Shown: positions 54,739 through 63,785, numbered from the stretch's first letter. The stretch is 64,000 bases of DNA from Arthrobacter mobilis (GCF_012395835.1 NZ_JAAZSQ010000002.1:153632-217631), one strand, 5' to 3'. Notes: generated from the sequence alone by a model not told the origin. Made by a program: numbers and translations.

Positions 54739-56519
54739 GCGTCCCGGTGACAGGATTCCTCGTTCCGGCGGCCCCCGCCGCATCCCGGACCGAAGGCGGC
54801 AGGCAGGCAGCCGGCCTGTTCGGCACCGCCATGGAAGATGCGCTGGGGAGCCTGGAGCCCGGCCTGGCGGGCATGACCTGGGGCTCCACGAGCGGCACGG
54901 CCGGCGGCACCGCGCCCGGACCGGGCCGCGGGACAGCTGCCGGCAGCAGCGCAACCTCCCGCAGCGGTCCGGCGGCCGCCGGCTCCCCGGCCGGCACCGA
55001 TGCTGCCGGCCGAACCATGCCGGCGGCAGTCCTGCCGGGTCCGGGCTTCCCGCCGGCCCTTCCGGGCACGCCGGTTCTGCCGGGCGCGCCGGTAACCGCT
55101 GCGCCGCCGGAGGGAGCTCCCGCAGCACCTGCTGCCGGTGCCCCGGAGACCGCGCCGCCGGGCCCCGGCGCGGAAAGCCATGCGGAGTTGGCGGCCGGAT
55201 TGACGTCCGCCTCCGGAACCGGCACCGCCGAACCCACCGCCGCTGCGACCGCCGTCGTCGAAGCTGCCACCGCCGCGGGCGCCATCGCCGGGACCGCCGC
55301 TGATGCGCGCACCGCTGCCCACGTTTTCGCCGAAGACCTCCCGGGGCCGAACCTGCCCGTTGGGCCCCGCACCGGCGTCCACGCTGACGATGCCGCCGCC
55401 ATCTGGCCGTCCGTGCAGCCCGCCTCCGGCCCGGTCCTCCGGGGAACCGCAGGGCCGCAGGATCCGGGGACCATGGCAGCAGTGCCGGCCGGGCCTGTCG
55501 TACCTGCAGAGGGGCCCCGGACCGTGCCGCAGGTCGTCCCGCTCCTCGCCCCTGGTCCATTGACGCCTGCGGCAGCAGCTGCCGGCCGGCCGGCCGCCGC
55601 ACCGCTGCCGGCGGAGGCGGTTCCGCAGCTCTCCGGAGCTGCGTCCGTGGCCGGAGTGCCGGCCGCCCCGGTGCCGGGAACAGGCGCCGGGCTGTCCGAA
55701 GCAGCACCTGATGGCCACCAGAGGGCAGGACTGGTGACGGCGGGGGCAGTACCGCAGGCCGGCCTGTTCGTGCCCGCAGCCGTGTCCGCGTCCGGGATGC
55801 AGGCCGTCCCGATGCTGGATGCAGGCGCCACGCCGTCCGGGCCCGGCAGCATTTCGTCTGCGGCGGCCGCCAGCCATAGGGCGGCGGGGCAGGGTGCCCT
55901 GGCCGCAGCCATGCCCCGGATCCGGCCCGGAGGCTCCGCGCTGCCGGCAGGCGGGGACGGCCTGCTGCCGGCTGTCCCGTCCGTGGCCGCCCCGGGACCG
56001 CAGGCCGCGCCGACGGTTGCAGCGCCCGCCGGTGCCGCTCCGGCGCCGGCCCCCGCGCAGACCGGCATCCCCTTCGGGACCCAGGTCGCCCGGCCGCTGC
56101 TGGCGCTGGCCGGTGCCCGTCCCGGAGAGCACGTGCTGACCATCAATGTGGCACCGGAGAACCTGGGACCGGTAACGGTGCGTGCGCATGTGTCCGCGGA
56201 AAGCATCCGGGTCGAGCTGTTCGCTCCGAACGACGCCGGCCGCGAGGCGCTGCGCGGCATCCTGCCGGAGCTGCGCCGGGACCTGGCCGGCCAGGCCGGC
56301 TTCACCAGCCTCGACCTGTCCTCGCAGAACCGCCCCGGCGACCAGCGGGGCGGTCCCGGACCGGATGCCGGCGGACAGCAAGGTGCCGGCACCGGGGCAC
56401 GCCCCGGCGCCGGCGGGCCCGCCTCCCGGCCGGCCCCCGGGACCGCCGGAGCCGCGGCCGCAGGAACGGTGCCGGCGCGGCCGGCACTGGACGCATCCAT
56501 CATCGACGTAATGGCCTAA
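54735..56519 (+). CDS. fliK: Flagellar hook-length control protein FliK
   Basis: Molecular ruler that switches export from hook to filament. 594 aa, mostly low-complexity Ala/Pro/Gly, as is common for FliK. The folded C-terminal hook-length domain begins near residue 450: ARPLLALAGARPGEHVLTIN, then VAPENLGPVTVRAHVSAESI and REALRGILPELRRDLAGQ. Starts in the stop of the peptidase gene (ATGA). The high GC creates very long antisense ORFs here that should be ignored. Confidence 0.9.
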   Translation: MSVPVTGFLVPAAPAASRTEGGRQAAGLFGTAMEDALGSLEPGLAGMTWGSTSGTAGGTAPGPGRGTAAGSSATSRSGPAAAGSPAGTDAAGRTMPAAVLPGPGFPPALPGTPVLPGAPVTAAPPEGAPAAPAAGAPETAPPGPGAESHAELAAGLTSASGTGTAEPTAAATAVVEAATAAGAIAGTAADARTAAHVFAEDLPGPNLPVGPRTGVHADDAAAIWPSVQPASGPVLRGTAGPQDPGTMAAVPAGPVVPAEGPRTVPQVVPLLAPGPLTPAAAAAGRPAAAPLPAEAVPQLSGAASVAGVPAAPVPGTGAGLSEAAPDGHQRAGLVTAGAVPQAGLFVPAAVSASGMQAVPMLDAGATPSGPGSISSAAAASHRAAGQGALAAAMPRIRPGGSALPAGGDGLLPAVPSVAAPGPQAAPTVAAPAGAAPAPAPAQTGIPFGTQVARPLLALAGARPGEHVLTINVAPENLGPVTVRAHVSAESIRVELFAPNDAGREALRGILPELRRDLAGQAGFTSLDLSSQNRPGDQRGGPGPDAGGQQGAGTGARPGAGGPASRPAPGTAGAAAAGTVPARPALDASIIDVMA

Positions 56520-56534
56520 AGAGAGGAGACCGCT

Positions 56535-56957
56535 GTGCCCATTGACCCGGTAGCATCCGCTTCCGGCGCCGGCCTGTACACCGACCAGACCGCGCGCACG
56601 CCGAAGCAGGTCATGGACGGGGAGGTGTTCATGTCCCTGCTGGTCACCCAGCTGCGCAACCAGGACCCGAGCGCACCCATGGACACCAATGCGATGATCT
56701 CCCAGACCACGCAGCTGGCCATGATGGAGCAGATGACCGCCTTGGCCGGGACCAACGAGGAGAACTTCTCGCTGCAGATGCGCTCGGCCGCCGCGGCCCT
56801 GCTCGGCCGGACCGCCAGCTACCCCGGCGCGGACGGCAGCGACATCACCGGCGAGGTCACCGCCGTCTCCTTCGCCGCGGCCGTGCCGACCGTGACCATC
56901 GGCGGCCAGGACATCCCGCTGGATGCCCTCTCCGGCATCCGGGCAGCCGCTTCCTGA
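56535..56957 (+). CDS. flgD: Flagellar hook assembly scaffold FlgD
   Basis: Cap needed for hook polymerisation. 140 aa, short form that lacks the extra C-terminal domains of enterobacterial FlgD. Signature VFMSLLVTQLRNQDPSAPMD followed by QTTQLAMMEQM. GTG at 56535 after agagaggagaccgct. Confidence 0.93.
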   Translation: MPIDPVASASGAGLYTDQTARTPKQVMDGEVFMSLLVTQLRNQDPSAPMDTNAMISQTTQLAMMEQMTALAGTNEENFSLQMRSAAAALLGRTASYPGADGSDITGEVTAVSFAAAVPTVTIGGQDIPLDALSGIRAAAS

Positions 56958-57005
56958 ATTTCCACCCCTGAGCCCACCCTCCGATCCACCTGAAAGGCGC
57001 CACCG

Positions 57006-58178
57006 ATGCTCCGCTCGCTGTACTCCGGAATCTCCGGCCTCCGCTCCCACCAGACCATGCTGGACGTGACCGGCAACAACATCGCCAACGTCAACACCAC
57101 CGGCTTCAAGGCCTCGGCCACGCAGTTCCAGGACACGCTTTCCCAGCTGGCCAAGGGCGCCGGCGGCGCCCAGGCCGAGGCCGGGGGAACCAACCCGGCG
57201 CAGGTCGGGCTGGGCGTGCAGGTGGCCGGCATTTCCACGAATTTCGCCCAAGGCTCCGCGCAGGCCACCGGCCGGGCCACGGACATGATGATCTCCGGCG
57301 ACGGCTTCTTCGTCACCAGCAAGGGCGGCGAGCAGATGTACACTCGTGCGGGCGCGTTCGAGCTCGATGCCAACGGGAACCTGGTCAGCCCGGACGGCGC
57401 CATCCTGCAGGGCTGGATGGCGGCCAACGGGCGGATTCCGGTGGGCGGGGCGGTGACCAACATCGACCTGTCGCCGAAGGCGGTCTCGCCGGCGGTCGCG
57501 ACGACGTCGGCCACGCTGGCCGGCAATCTGCCCTCGGACGCCGCCGATGGTGATGCTCTGGTACGCGATGTCAGGACCTACGCGGCGGACGGAGCGGAAG
57601 AGAACCTGACCCTGACCTTCACCTGGGATGACGGTGCCGGCGAGTGGGAGGTCACCGATGCCTCCGGTACCGCCGTGGGTTCGCTGACCTTCAACGGCCA
57701 GGGACAGCTGACCTCCGGCGGCACGCTGACCGCCGAGGGCATCACCGTCGACGTCTCGGACCTGACCGGCTATGCGGGCATGACCACCATCGCCTTCGCT
57801 GACCAGAACGGCCGCGCCGCCGGCACCCTCGAATCCTTCACCATGTCCCCGGACGGGACGCTGATCGGCGGATTCAGCAACGGCAGCACCGAAACCGTCG
57901 GCCGCGTCGCCCTGGCCGCGTTCACCAACCCCGGCGGCCTCGAGAAGGCCGGTTCGTCGTCGTACCGTGCCACCGTGAACTCCGGTGCCGGCGAAGTGGG
58001 TACCGCCGGGTCGGCCGGGCTGGGCACGCTCTCCGGCGGGTCCCTGGAAATGTCCAACGTGGACCTGTCGCAGGAATTCACCAACCTGATCGTGGCCCAG
58101 CGCGGCTTCCAGGCCAATGCCCGGATCATCACCACCTCGGACGAGGTCCTGCAGGAACTGACCAACCTCAAGCGGTAA
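57006..58178 (+). CDS. flgE: Flagellar hook protein FlgE
   Basis: Hook subunit. 390 aa. LRSLYSGISGLRSHQTMLDV then TGNNIANVNTTGFKAS, ISGDGFFVTSKGGEQMYTRA, and the C-terminal EFTNLIVAQRGFQANARIIT with SDEVLQELTNLKR are all typical. Last flagellar gene in the window; a terminator follows. Confidence 0.96.
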   Translation: MLRSLYSGISGLRSHQTMLDVTGNNIANVNTTGFKASATQFQDTLSQLAKGAGGAQAEAGGTNPAQVGLGVQVAGISTNFAQGSAQATGRATDMMISGDGFFVTSKGGEQMYTRAGAFELDANGNLVSPDGAILQGWMAANGRIPVGGAVTNIDLSPKAVSPAVATTSATLAGNLPSDAADGDALVRDVRTYAADGAEENLTLTFTWDDGAGEWEVTDASGTAVGSLTFNGQGQLTSGGTLTAEGITVDVSDLTGYAGMTTIAFADQNGRAAGTLESFTMSPDGTLIGGFSNGSTETVGRVALAAFTNPGGLEKAGSSSYRATVNSGAGEVGTAGSAGLGTLSGGSLEMSNVDLSQEFTNLIVAQRGFQANARIITTSDEVLQELTNLKR

Positions 58179-58218
58179 ATCTCCGGAAAGCAGACCCGGT
58201 CTCCTGCCAGGCTTTGCC

Positions 58219-58258
58219 AGACAGCCCCGGTCCGACACAGGTTCGGCCGGGGCTGTCT
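58219..58258 (+). terminator. Terminator after flgE
   Basis: Stem agacagccccgg (58219-58230) / ccggggctgtct (58247-58258), 12 bp, with further pairing into the loop. It ends the basal body-hook operon. Confidence 0.75.
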
Positions 58259-58338
58259 CCTTGGGGCGGCCTGAGCTGCAGATCGAAGGGACGAAGTGAA
58301 GCTCACGACGCAGGCTGCCCCCTCGAACCGTTGGTGGG

Positions 58339-58884
58339 CTACCGGGTGCGGCGTTGCAGAGCTTTTTGACGGTCGCGGTAGCGCTGGACGGCATCGGAAT
58401 TGCCGCAGCGGGCCGAGCAGTAGGCGCGCCGGCCGCCGCGGCTGGTGTCGACGAAAACGCGCCGGCATTCTTTTCCGGCACAGGACCCGAGCCGGGAGCC
58501 TCCTGCCTCTGCAATGAATACGGCCAGGCCCCCGGCAGTCATCGCGCGCAGGCGCTCCACAACACTGTCGCCGGCGTCGGCGAAGTGCATGTGCGGGAGC
58601 ATGCCGTCATGGGTGGTCAGGAAGACCCGCCGCACCCCTTGGTCCAGCAGGGAGTTGGCCGCCGCGCAGCGTATCCCCTCATCGGGGGCGTCGAAGACCG
58701 GGCGCAGCCGGGTCGCCCATTCCCGCAGCTGATGTCCGTCCGCCGGGCCCAACCCGGGCTGCCGGAACCGGTAGCGCCTCAGGAGATCCTCCAGCTCGGG
58801 AATTTCCCACGTGTCCGCCTCCAGCATGTTGACCAGCTCCTCGGCCAGCCACGCGCCGGACATGTTGTCATGGTTGAACTGCAT
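58339..58884 (-). CDS. CGNR zinc-finger transcriptional regulator
   Basis: 181-aa protein of the ABATE/CGNR class of stress-responsive regulators. N-terminal ABATE-like region (ELVNMLEADTWEIPELEDLL ...) and a C-terminal zinc ribbon GSCAGKECRRVFVD ... RRAYCSARCGNSDAVQRYRD with four cysteines. The name-giving CGNR reads CGNS here. ATG at 58884 lies 9 nt after a minus-strand TATTGT, so the message may be nearly leaderless. Divergent from the MFS gene, with a palindrome between them. Confidence 0.85.
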   Translation of the reverse strand: MQFNHDNMSGAWLAEELVNMLEADTWEIPELEDLLRRYRFRQPGLGPADGHQLREWATRLRPVFDAPDEGIRCAAANSLLDQGVRRVFLTTHDGMLPHMHFADAGDSVVERLRAMTAGGLAVFIAEAGGSRLGSCAGKECRRVFVDTSRGGRRAYCSARCGNSDAVQRYRDRQKALQRRTR

Positions 58885-58906
58885 AAACCCATGACAATAC
58901 AGTCAT
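58874..58906 (+). promoter_or_regulatory. MFS promoter with overlapping palindromic operator
   Basis: TTGAAC (58874-58879), 18 nt, TACAGT (58898-58903) forms a rightward promoter. The palindrome ATGAC-N6-GTCAT (58891-58906) covers the -10 box. A regulator bound there, plausibly the CGNR protein, would block the exporter promoter and its own. Confidence 0.55.
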
Positions 58907-58994
58907 TTGACGCAGCTGTCTCCGCAGTCATCGACGTGCCGGGGAGCTGCTGCCCAATGCAGAAGCGTTACCCCCGCAAGGAGACCGCGAGCCC

Positions 58995-60260
58995 GTGAAC
59001 ACCGCCCTGTCCGCCCCGCGGACCGCCCAGCCCCGCATTGTGCGGACCTTGTCGATCGCCCAGATCTTCTCCGGGCTGGGCAACGGGTCCACGCTGGCCC
59101 TGGGGTCGATCCTGGCCGTGGACCTGTCCGGATCCGAGGCCTGGGCCGGGTCGGTGAACACCGCCCTGACCCTGGGCACGGCTGCCACCGCGATTCCGCT
59201 GTCCCAGCTGGCCCTGGCCCGAGGGCGGCGCATCGCCCTGACCACCGGGCTCGCCGCGGCCGTTGCCGGTACCGCCCTGATGGTCGGCGCTGTGGCCACC
59301 GGAGCATTCGTGCTGCTGCTGGCCGGGGCGTTCCTGGTCGGCCTGGCCTCGGCAGTGAACCTGCAGGCCCGCTTCGCCGTCACCGACCTGGCCGAGCCCG
59401 CCCGCCGGGGACGGGATTTGTCCCTGGTGGTGTGGGCGATCACCCTCGGGGCGGTGGCCGGGCCCAACATGGTCGGCCCCGGTGCCGTGCTGGCCGGCTG
59501 GCTGGGCATCCCGGCCCAGGCCGGACCGTTTTTGATCTCGGCGGCCGGCATGGTGGTCGGCGCCGCCATTGTCGCGCTGTTCCTGCGTCCGGATCCGCTG
59601 CTGGCCCGCCGGGCCCTCGACGGGGACGATCCGCAGCCGGGCCCGAGGAGTTCCGGCTCCTGGCGGGCCGGATGGCAGATCGTGCGCGGGCACCCGACCG
59701 CCCGCGGGGCAGTGACCGCGGTGGCCGCCGCCCACGCAGTCATGGTTGCGGTGATGTCGATGACCCCGCTGCATATGCAGCACCATGCCGGGCACGCAGC
59801 CGGGGGCCCGGACACCATCGCCCTGATCGGCTTCACCATCTCCTTGCACATCGCGGGGATGTACGCACTCTCCCCGCTGATGGGCTGGCTCACCGACCGC
59901 CTGGGGGCCGCACGCACGGTACTGACCGGCATGGGCGTTCTGGCCGCCGCGGCGGCCCTGACCGGATTGCTGCCCCGGCACATGCCTGCGGTCACCGCCG
60001 GGCTGATCCTGCTTGGACTCGGCTGGTCGGCGGCCACCGTCGCCGGCTCCACCCTGCTGGTCTCCTCGCTCACCCCCGCCCAGCGCGTGCCCGCCCAGGG
60101 ATTCTCCGACGCCACCATGTCCCTGGCCGGGGCCGCCGGCAGCGCCGCGGCCGGACCCGTCATGGGCCTCATCGGCTACACCGGCATCAGCGCCATAGCC
60201 GCTGCCCTCGTCGCCGCCGCCACCGTGACCCTGCTGCGCCTGCCTGCTGTCCACCGCTGA
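58995..60260 (+). CDS. MFS transporter
   Basis: 421-aa major facilitator with about 12 hydrophobic helices, for example TGLAAAVAGTALMVGAVATG and AGMYALSPLMGWLTDRLGAA, the latter carrying the typical GxxxDRxG loop. Probable drug or metabolite exporter; substrate unknown. The GTG at 58995 follows caaggagaccgcgagccc, a long 11-nt spacing. Confidence 0.85.
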   Translation: MNTALSAPRTAQPRIVRTLSIAQIFSGLGNGSTLALGSILAVDLSGSEAWAGSVNTALTLGTAATAIPLSQLALARGRRIALTTGLAAAVAGTALMVGAVATGAFVLLLAGAFLVGLASAVNLQARFAVTDLAEPARRGRDLSLVVWAITLGAVAGPNMVGPGAVLAGWLGIPAQAGPFLISAAGMVVGAAIVALFLRPDPLLARRALDGDDPQPGPRSSGSWRAGWQIVRGHPTARGAVTAVAAAHAVMVAVMSMTPLHMQHHAGHAAGGPDTIALIGFTISLHIAGMYALSPLMGWLTDRLGAARTVLTGMGVLAAAAALTGLLPRHMPAVTAGLILLGLGWSAATVAGSTLLVSSLTPAQRVPAQGFSDATMSLAGAAGSAAAGPVMGLIGYTGISAIAAALVAAATVTLLRLPAVHR

Positions 60261-60414
60261 CAAGACAGCACGTCGCAGCTCCAAGGCGCGCACAACCCCG
60301 CAGTAGGTATGGTTCCCAAGCCCGCCGGCCTTCTACCCTCTGGTTATGCGCCGGGGCAGGTAAACGGTCGTGTCTGTGCGGGAACCTGCCGCCCCTGCCG
60401 GAGAGGAGCACGAC

Positions 60415-61134
60415 ATGGTCGCGCGCATCGGAGCGGAGGCGGTCTCCGCCAGGGTCGGGACGGTGCTGTTGCCCCTCAGCGTCATCCTGCTGGTGGTTTC
60501 AACGCTCCTGCACCCCTCCCGGGAAGATCCCATGGACGACCCGGCGGTCTTCCGGGAGTATGCCGAACACGAGGCCTGGGTTGCCGTGCATTTCGGTTAG
60601 TGGCTGGCAGCCCTGCTGTTTTTTGCCGGCCTGGTCGCCCTGTACTATTCCCTGGCCGCAAGGCCGGGCAGGGAAGTGGTGCCGGCACGCCTTGGCCTGG
60701 CCGCTGTCGTGGTGACGGCGGCGGCCATCACGATGCTGCAGGCGGTGGACGGCGTGACGCTCAAGTGGGCCGTGGATACGTGGGCAGCGGCTCCCGCAGA
60801 CCGGCAGGAGACTGTCTTTGCCGCGGCCCAGGCCCTGCGGTGGACCGAATATTCCCTGCAAAGCTATGCGAACGTCCTGCTCGGATTGACCTTGGTTCTC
60901 TACGGGCTGGCCCTCGCGCTCGGCACTGCCTATCCCCGGTGGACGGGGTGGTCGGCCGCTGCCTCCGGAACCGCCTGGATCGTCCACGGACTGATGGTGC
61001 CCTACCTCGGCCTTTTCGAATCGATCCCCCGGGGCGTGGCTTTGGTGCTGCTGTACCTGTGGGCGTTCATCATGGCCTTCCGGATGTGGCGAAGGGCCGG
61101 CCGCGAACCCGGGACGGCATCGTCGGCCGGATGA
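60415..61134 (+). pseudogene. Membrane-protein gene interrupted by an in-frame TAG
   Basis: The ATG at 60415 (gagaggag 5-7 nt before) opens a frame whose first part ends ...EHEAWVAVHFG at TAG 60598-60600. The same frame then runs on without a break from WLAALLFFAGLVALYYSLAA to a natural stop at 61132-61134. Joined, it is a 239-codon protein with about five membrane helices. Homologues of this type, as remembered, read VHLGQ at this point, so one CAG-to-TAG change explains the break. A sequencing error cannot be ruled out. Confidence 0.75.
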
Positions 61135-61192
61135 ACGCCCACAGCGCGGCCAGTCCGGCACCGGGATGCCTCCGCGCCGCCGTGGCCCGGTA

Positions 61193-61906
61193 TTACCAGT
61201 CCGCCTCCATGCCCAATCCGTACCGGTACGTTTTCGCGCGGGATCCGTCCCTGGACAGGTGCTCCTCCACCGGCACCCAGCCCAGCCGTTCGTAGAAGGC
61301 TCCGGCGTTGCCGGGGCCGTCCATGACGACCAGTTCGGCGTGCGGTGCTCCTGCTGTCCGTGCCTTCACCAGGAAATATCCGAGCAGGTCCCGTCCGGCG
61401 CCGCAGCCCCGTGCCGCAGGGATTACCGCGAGCGCCGTGACAACGGCGGTCCGGTCCCGGTTGGCCGCATCCTTCGGCCGGACGGCCGGGGCCGGGTTCC
61501 CGGAGGATGCGGCACCGGAGCCCTGTAGCAGCCGCCGGATGTAGGCACTGCCGCGGGTGCGCAGGAAGTGTGCGGCCACCCGGGGACGGCGCAGCAGGGC
61601 TGCCAGCCCGGCAAGTCCCAGGCCGATCCGGTGCCGGCGGATCACGTCGTCAACGTGGCCGGGTTGGTTGGTGGAGCCGACCAGGAAACCCACCGGCACG
61701 CGTGTGCCGGAAACCTCCTGTTCGGCGATCAGCGCCACCCCGTACGGTGCATCCAGGAACGTTGAGTGCCAGCGCCGGACGAACCGCTCACCCAGCTGGG
61801 GAAAGAGGCCGTGGGGCACGAATGCGGTCTGCCACAAGGCCATCAGGGCCAGGTCGTCCGCGGTGGCAGGCCGGACCGCTACGTTCGCGCCACTGGATGT
61901 GGACAT
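61193..61906 (-). CDS. GNAT-family N-acetyltransferase
   Basis: 237-aa protein. N-terminal ATADDLALMALWQTAFVPHG is the GNAT helix start. The acetyl-CoA site is at VTALAVIPAARGCGAGRDLL (Q/R-x-x-G-x-G/A), and PGNAGAFYERLGWVPVEEHL closes the fold. Substrate unknown. Start ATG at 61906 follows gaaggagacctcc. Stands alone on the minus strand. Confidence 0.85.
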   Translation of the reverse strand: MSTSSGANVAVRPATADDLALMALWQTAFVPHGLFPQLGERFVRRWHSTFLDAPYGVALIAEQEVSGTRVPVGFLVGSTNQPGHVDDVIRRHRIGLGLAGLAALLRRPRVAAHFLRTRGSAYIRRLLQGSGAASSGNPAPAVRPKDAANRDRTAVVTALAVIPAARGCGAGRDLLGYFLVKARTAGAPHAELVVMDGPGNAGAFYERLGWVPVEEHLSRDGSRAKTYRYGLGMEADW

Positions 61907-61963
61907 GGAGGTCTCCTTCGGGGATGCCAGGCCAGGTCTCGGAAACAGATGTCATGGCCTGCT

Positions 61964-62866
61964 TCACTTGCCCAGGGGATTGAACGTGGTGCCGCTGTCT
62001 TCGGAATGTTCAAGTCCGGCGGTGGTGGCTACCCAGATCTGCACGGAATTGTCCTTGCCCGGCGCGGCGGCGATGGCGGCGGGCCGGCCCGTCACGGCGC
62101 CTGCGCTGTGCCAGGTCCGTCCCGTGTCGCGGCTGAGATGTACTGTGCCGTCTGGGGCGACACCGGCGGCGGTGGAGTTGTCGGCGAAGGCGGTGACCAG
62201 CAGGACCGGCGCGCCGGCGGGCAGGTTCCAGGTTTTCCCGCCGTCGTCCGAGCGCTGGACGCCCTCCTCGGTGGTGGCCAGCACGACGGTGCTGGTGGGG
62301 GTTCCGGCCAGGCTGTGGGGCCGGACGCCGGTGCCGGCCACCGTCCACTTTTCAAGGTCCCTGGTCATCCGCAGCTGCCCGTCATAGCCGACGACGCCGT
62401 CGCGGGTGACGGTGAGGGCATGGAAGTCGGATTCGCCCTGCCGGGAGAGCGGTACCCAGGTTTTGCCGCCGTCCTCAGTGCGGATCAGGCCGGCAGGATC
62501 GGGCAGGCCGGACTCGGGGCCGGGATGCCCGGAAGCGTAGAAGCGGTTCCCGCCGGCGGAGGAAAAGCCCATCAGGTCGATGACCGGACCGATCCGCTCC
62601 GGCGACCCGCCGGAGGCATCGAAGAGGCCGTTGTGAGTGGCCAGCAGGATGCGGCCCGTTTCCGGGTCCACGCTCATGCCGTGGATGTGGCCGTAGGGAT
62701 TCTCCTGAGACGTGGCCGGGGCAGCCGGTGGGTTCGCCGGCTGTGCGGAGCAGCCGGCGGCCAGCAGCATCGACGCCGCGGCGGCGGCCAACACTTTCCT
62801 GGTGACGGCGTGCGGGGCGGAAGCTTTCCTGGTGACGGCGTGCGGGGCGGAAGGTTGGGGGAACAT
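61964..62866 (-). CDS. BNR/sialidase-fold lipoprotein (F510_1955-type)
   Basis: 300-aa secreted lipoprotein. Basic N-region, hydrophobic stretch VLAAAAASMLLAAGC with a clear lipobox (LAAGC, Cys near residue 39). The mature part has repeated BNR-like boxes: RTEDGGKTWVPL, RSDDGGKTWNLP, SRDTGRTWHSA, SEDSGTTFNPL, typical of a beta-propeller. It opens with HIHGMSVDPETGRILLATHN. Enzyme activity is not established for this group. The N-region contains SAPHAVTRKA and SAPHAVTRKV in tandem, caused by an exact 30-bp duplication. Start has ggag 5 nt upstream. Confidence 0.85.
   Translation of the reverse strand: MFPQPSAPHAVTRKASAPHAVTRKVLAAAAASMLLAAGCSAQPANPPAAPATSQENPYGHIHGMSVDPETGRILLATHNGLFDASGGSPERIGPVIDLMGFSSAGGNRFYASGHPGPESGLPDPAGLIRTEDGGKTWVPLSRQGESDFHALTVTRDGVVGYDGQLRMTRDLEKWTVAGTGVRPHSLAGTPTSTVVLATTEEGVQRSDDGGKTWNLPAGAPVLLVTAFADNSTAAGVAPDGTVHLSRDTGRTWHSAGAVTGRPAAIAAAPGKDNSVQIWVATTAGLEHSEDSGTTFNPLGK
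62794..62853. repeat. 30-bp perfect tandem duplication in lipoprotein gene
   Basis: Units 62794-62823 and 62824-62853 are identical over all 30 nt (each begins ctttcctggtgacggcg). The duplication adds ten residues to the signal-peptide N-region without changing frame. Confidence 0.95.
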
Positions 62867-63075
62867 GGTTACTCCGTAACAAAGAATGGCAGGGGGCGGC
62901 GGACTGCGGGCGCGGTGACTGCCGTACCCGGCGGAGCCGCAGCTGCCAGGAACCGGCGGGCAGGTCCTGCATCTTCCGCATCCCCGCCTTCTGGTCCTTC
63001 ACGGTGGTCTTGCGCCCGGCAGGGTGCGGGCACGTCAACGAGGACCGTCCCGCGGGGCGGGAGGGTCCTGGATTA

Positions 63076-63531
63076 TCAGGTGCGGCTGATCGAGAGCTGG
63101 ACCAGGGACGGAGGCCGGAGAACCGGCTGCGCCGAGGCGAACGCGTCCGGCGGCCCGCGCCGGCCGTACCGGCGCGCCGGGGGGAGCCGGTGGGGGACGA
63201 ACAGGGCGGCGAAACCGGCAACGACCACCATCAGCATGCACATCGCGCCCATCGCGCCGTGGACGTCAGCGCACCCACCGGCACAGCCGGCTGCATCCAC
63301 GGCACCGCGGGAGGCGGCGCCCGGGACCGCGGCACTGGCCTGACCATGGTGGGGCAGATGGGCGGCGGCCGTGGCGCCGGCAGCAGCACCGGCCGCCGGT
63401 GCGGGGCTGTGGTGGGCGCCGTTGAGAATGTGCATCCCGAGAACCCCGGCGATGACCGCGGCCAGGCTCAGCAGCGTCGCCAGGGGGTGGAGCCATGGCA
63501 GGGACGAACGCGGCGTTTTGCCGTGGTTCAT
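63076..63531 (-). CDS. Small membrane protein, DUF6153-like
   Basis: 151-aa protein. First hydrophobic helix PLATLLSLAAVIAGVLGMHI followed by histidine-rich GAHHSPAP and HLPHHGQ. A cysteine pair (AAGCAGGCADVHG) and a second helix MGAMCMLMVVVAGFAALFVP follow, and then a basic tail. His, Cys and Met are concentrated as in metal-handling proteins. The DUF6153 label and the ATG at 63531 (gagagg upstream) are likely but not certain. Paired with the BNR lipoprotein 209 bp downstream on the same strand. Confidence 0.65.
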   Translation of the reverse strand: MNHGKTPRSSLPWLHPLATLLSLAAVIAGVLGMHILNGAHHSPAPAAGAAAGATAAAHLPHHGQASAAVPGAASRGAVDAAGCAGGCADVHGAMGAMCMLMVVVAGFAALFVPHRLPPARRYGRRGPPDAFASAQPVLRPPSLVQLSISRT

Positions 63532-63785
63532 CGTGGCTGCCTCTCGGTTAATTCCTGAGCCGGGTTTCCTCCAGAATATCGGCAGAATCTGCCGCGGCCG
63601 AAACGGGCCGGAGACCGCCGTCTCCTGTGCCGGATCCCGCCGGGAAAGACGGCGGCGGCCCGGCGGCAGCAGCAACCTGCCGTCCCGGGCAGAATCGGGG
63701 CGTCCGGGGGGGAGGTTCCCCGGTCCGGCAGCCGGGTCCGCGGCCCGGAGGCGTGCCGGAGCCGATGATTGTCGGAGGCCGGCGC

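Noticed and set aside
54648-58514. 1,288-residue open frame on the minus strand, plus a 646-residue one at 54563-56503
   Set aside because: Antisense shadows of fliK, flgD and flgE. The high GC suppresses stop codons on the opposite strand; the translations are low-complexity and no ribosome sites or coupling are seen.
60598-60600. Pyrrolysine or programmed read-through at the TAG
   Set aside because: No pyrrolysine genes or read-through structure are visible, and this protein type has no known need for either. A plain nonsense mutation is simpler.
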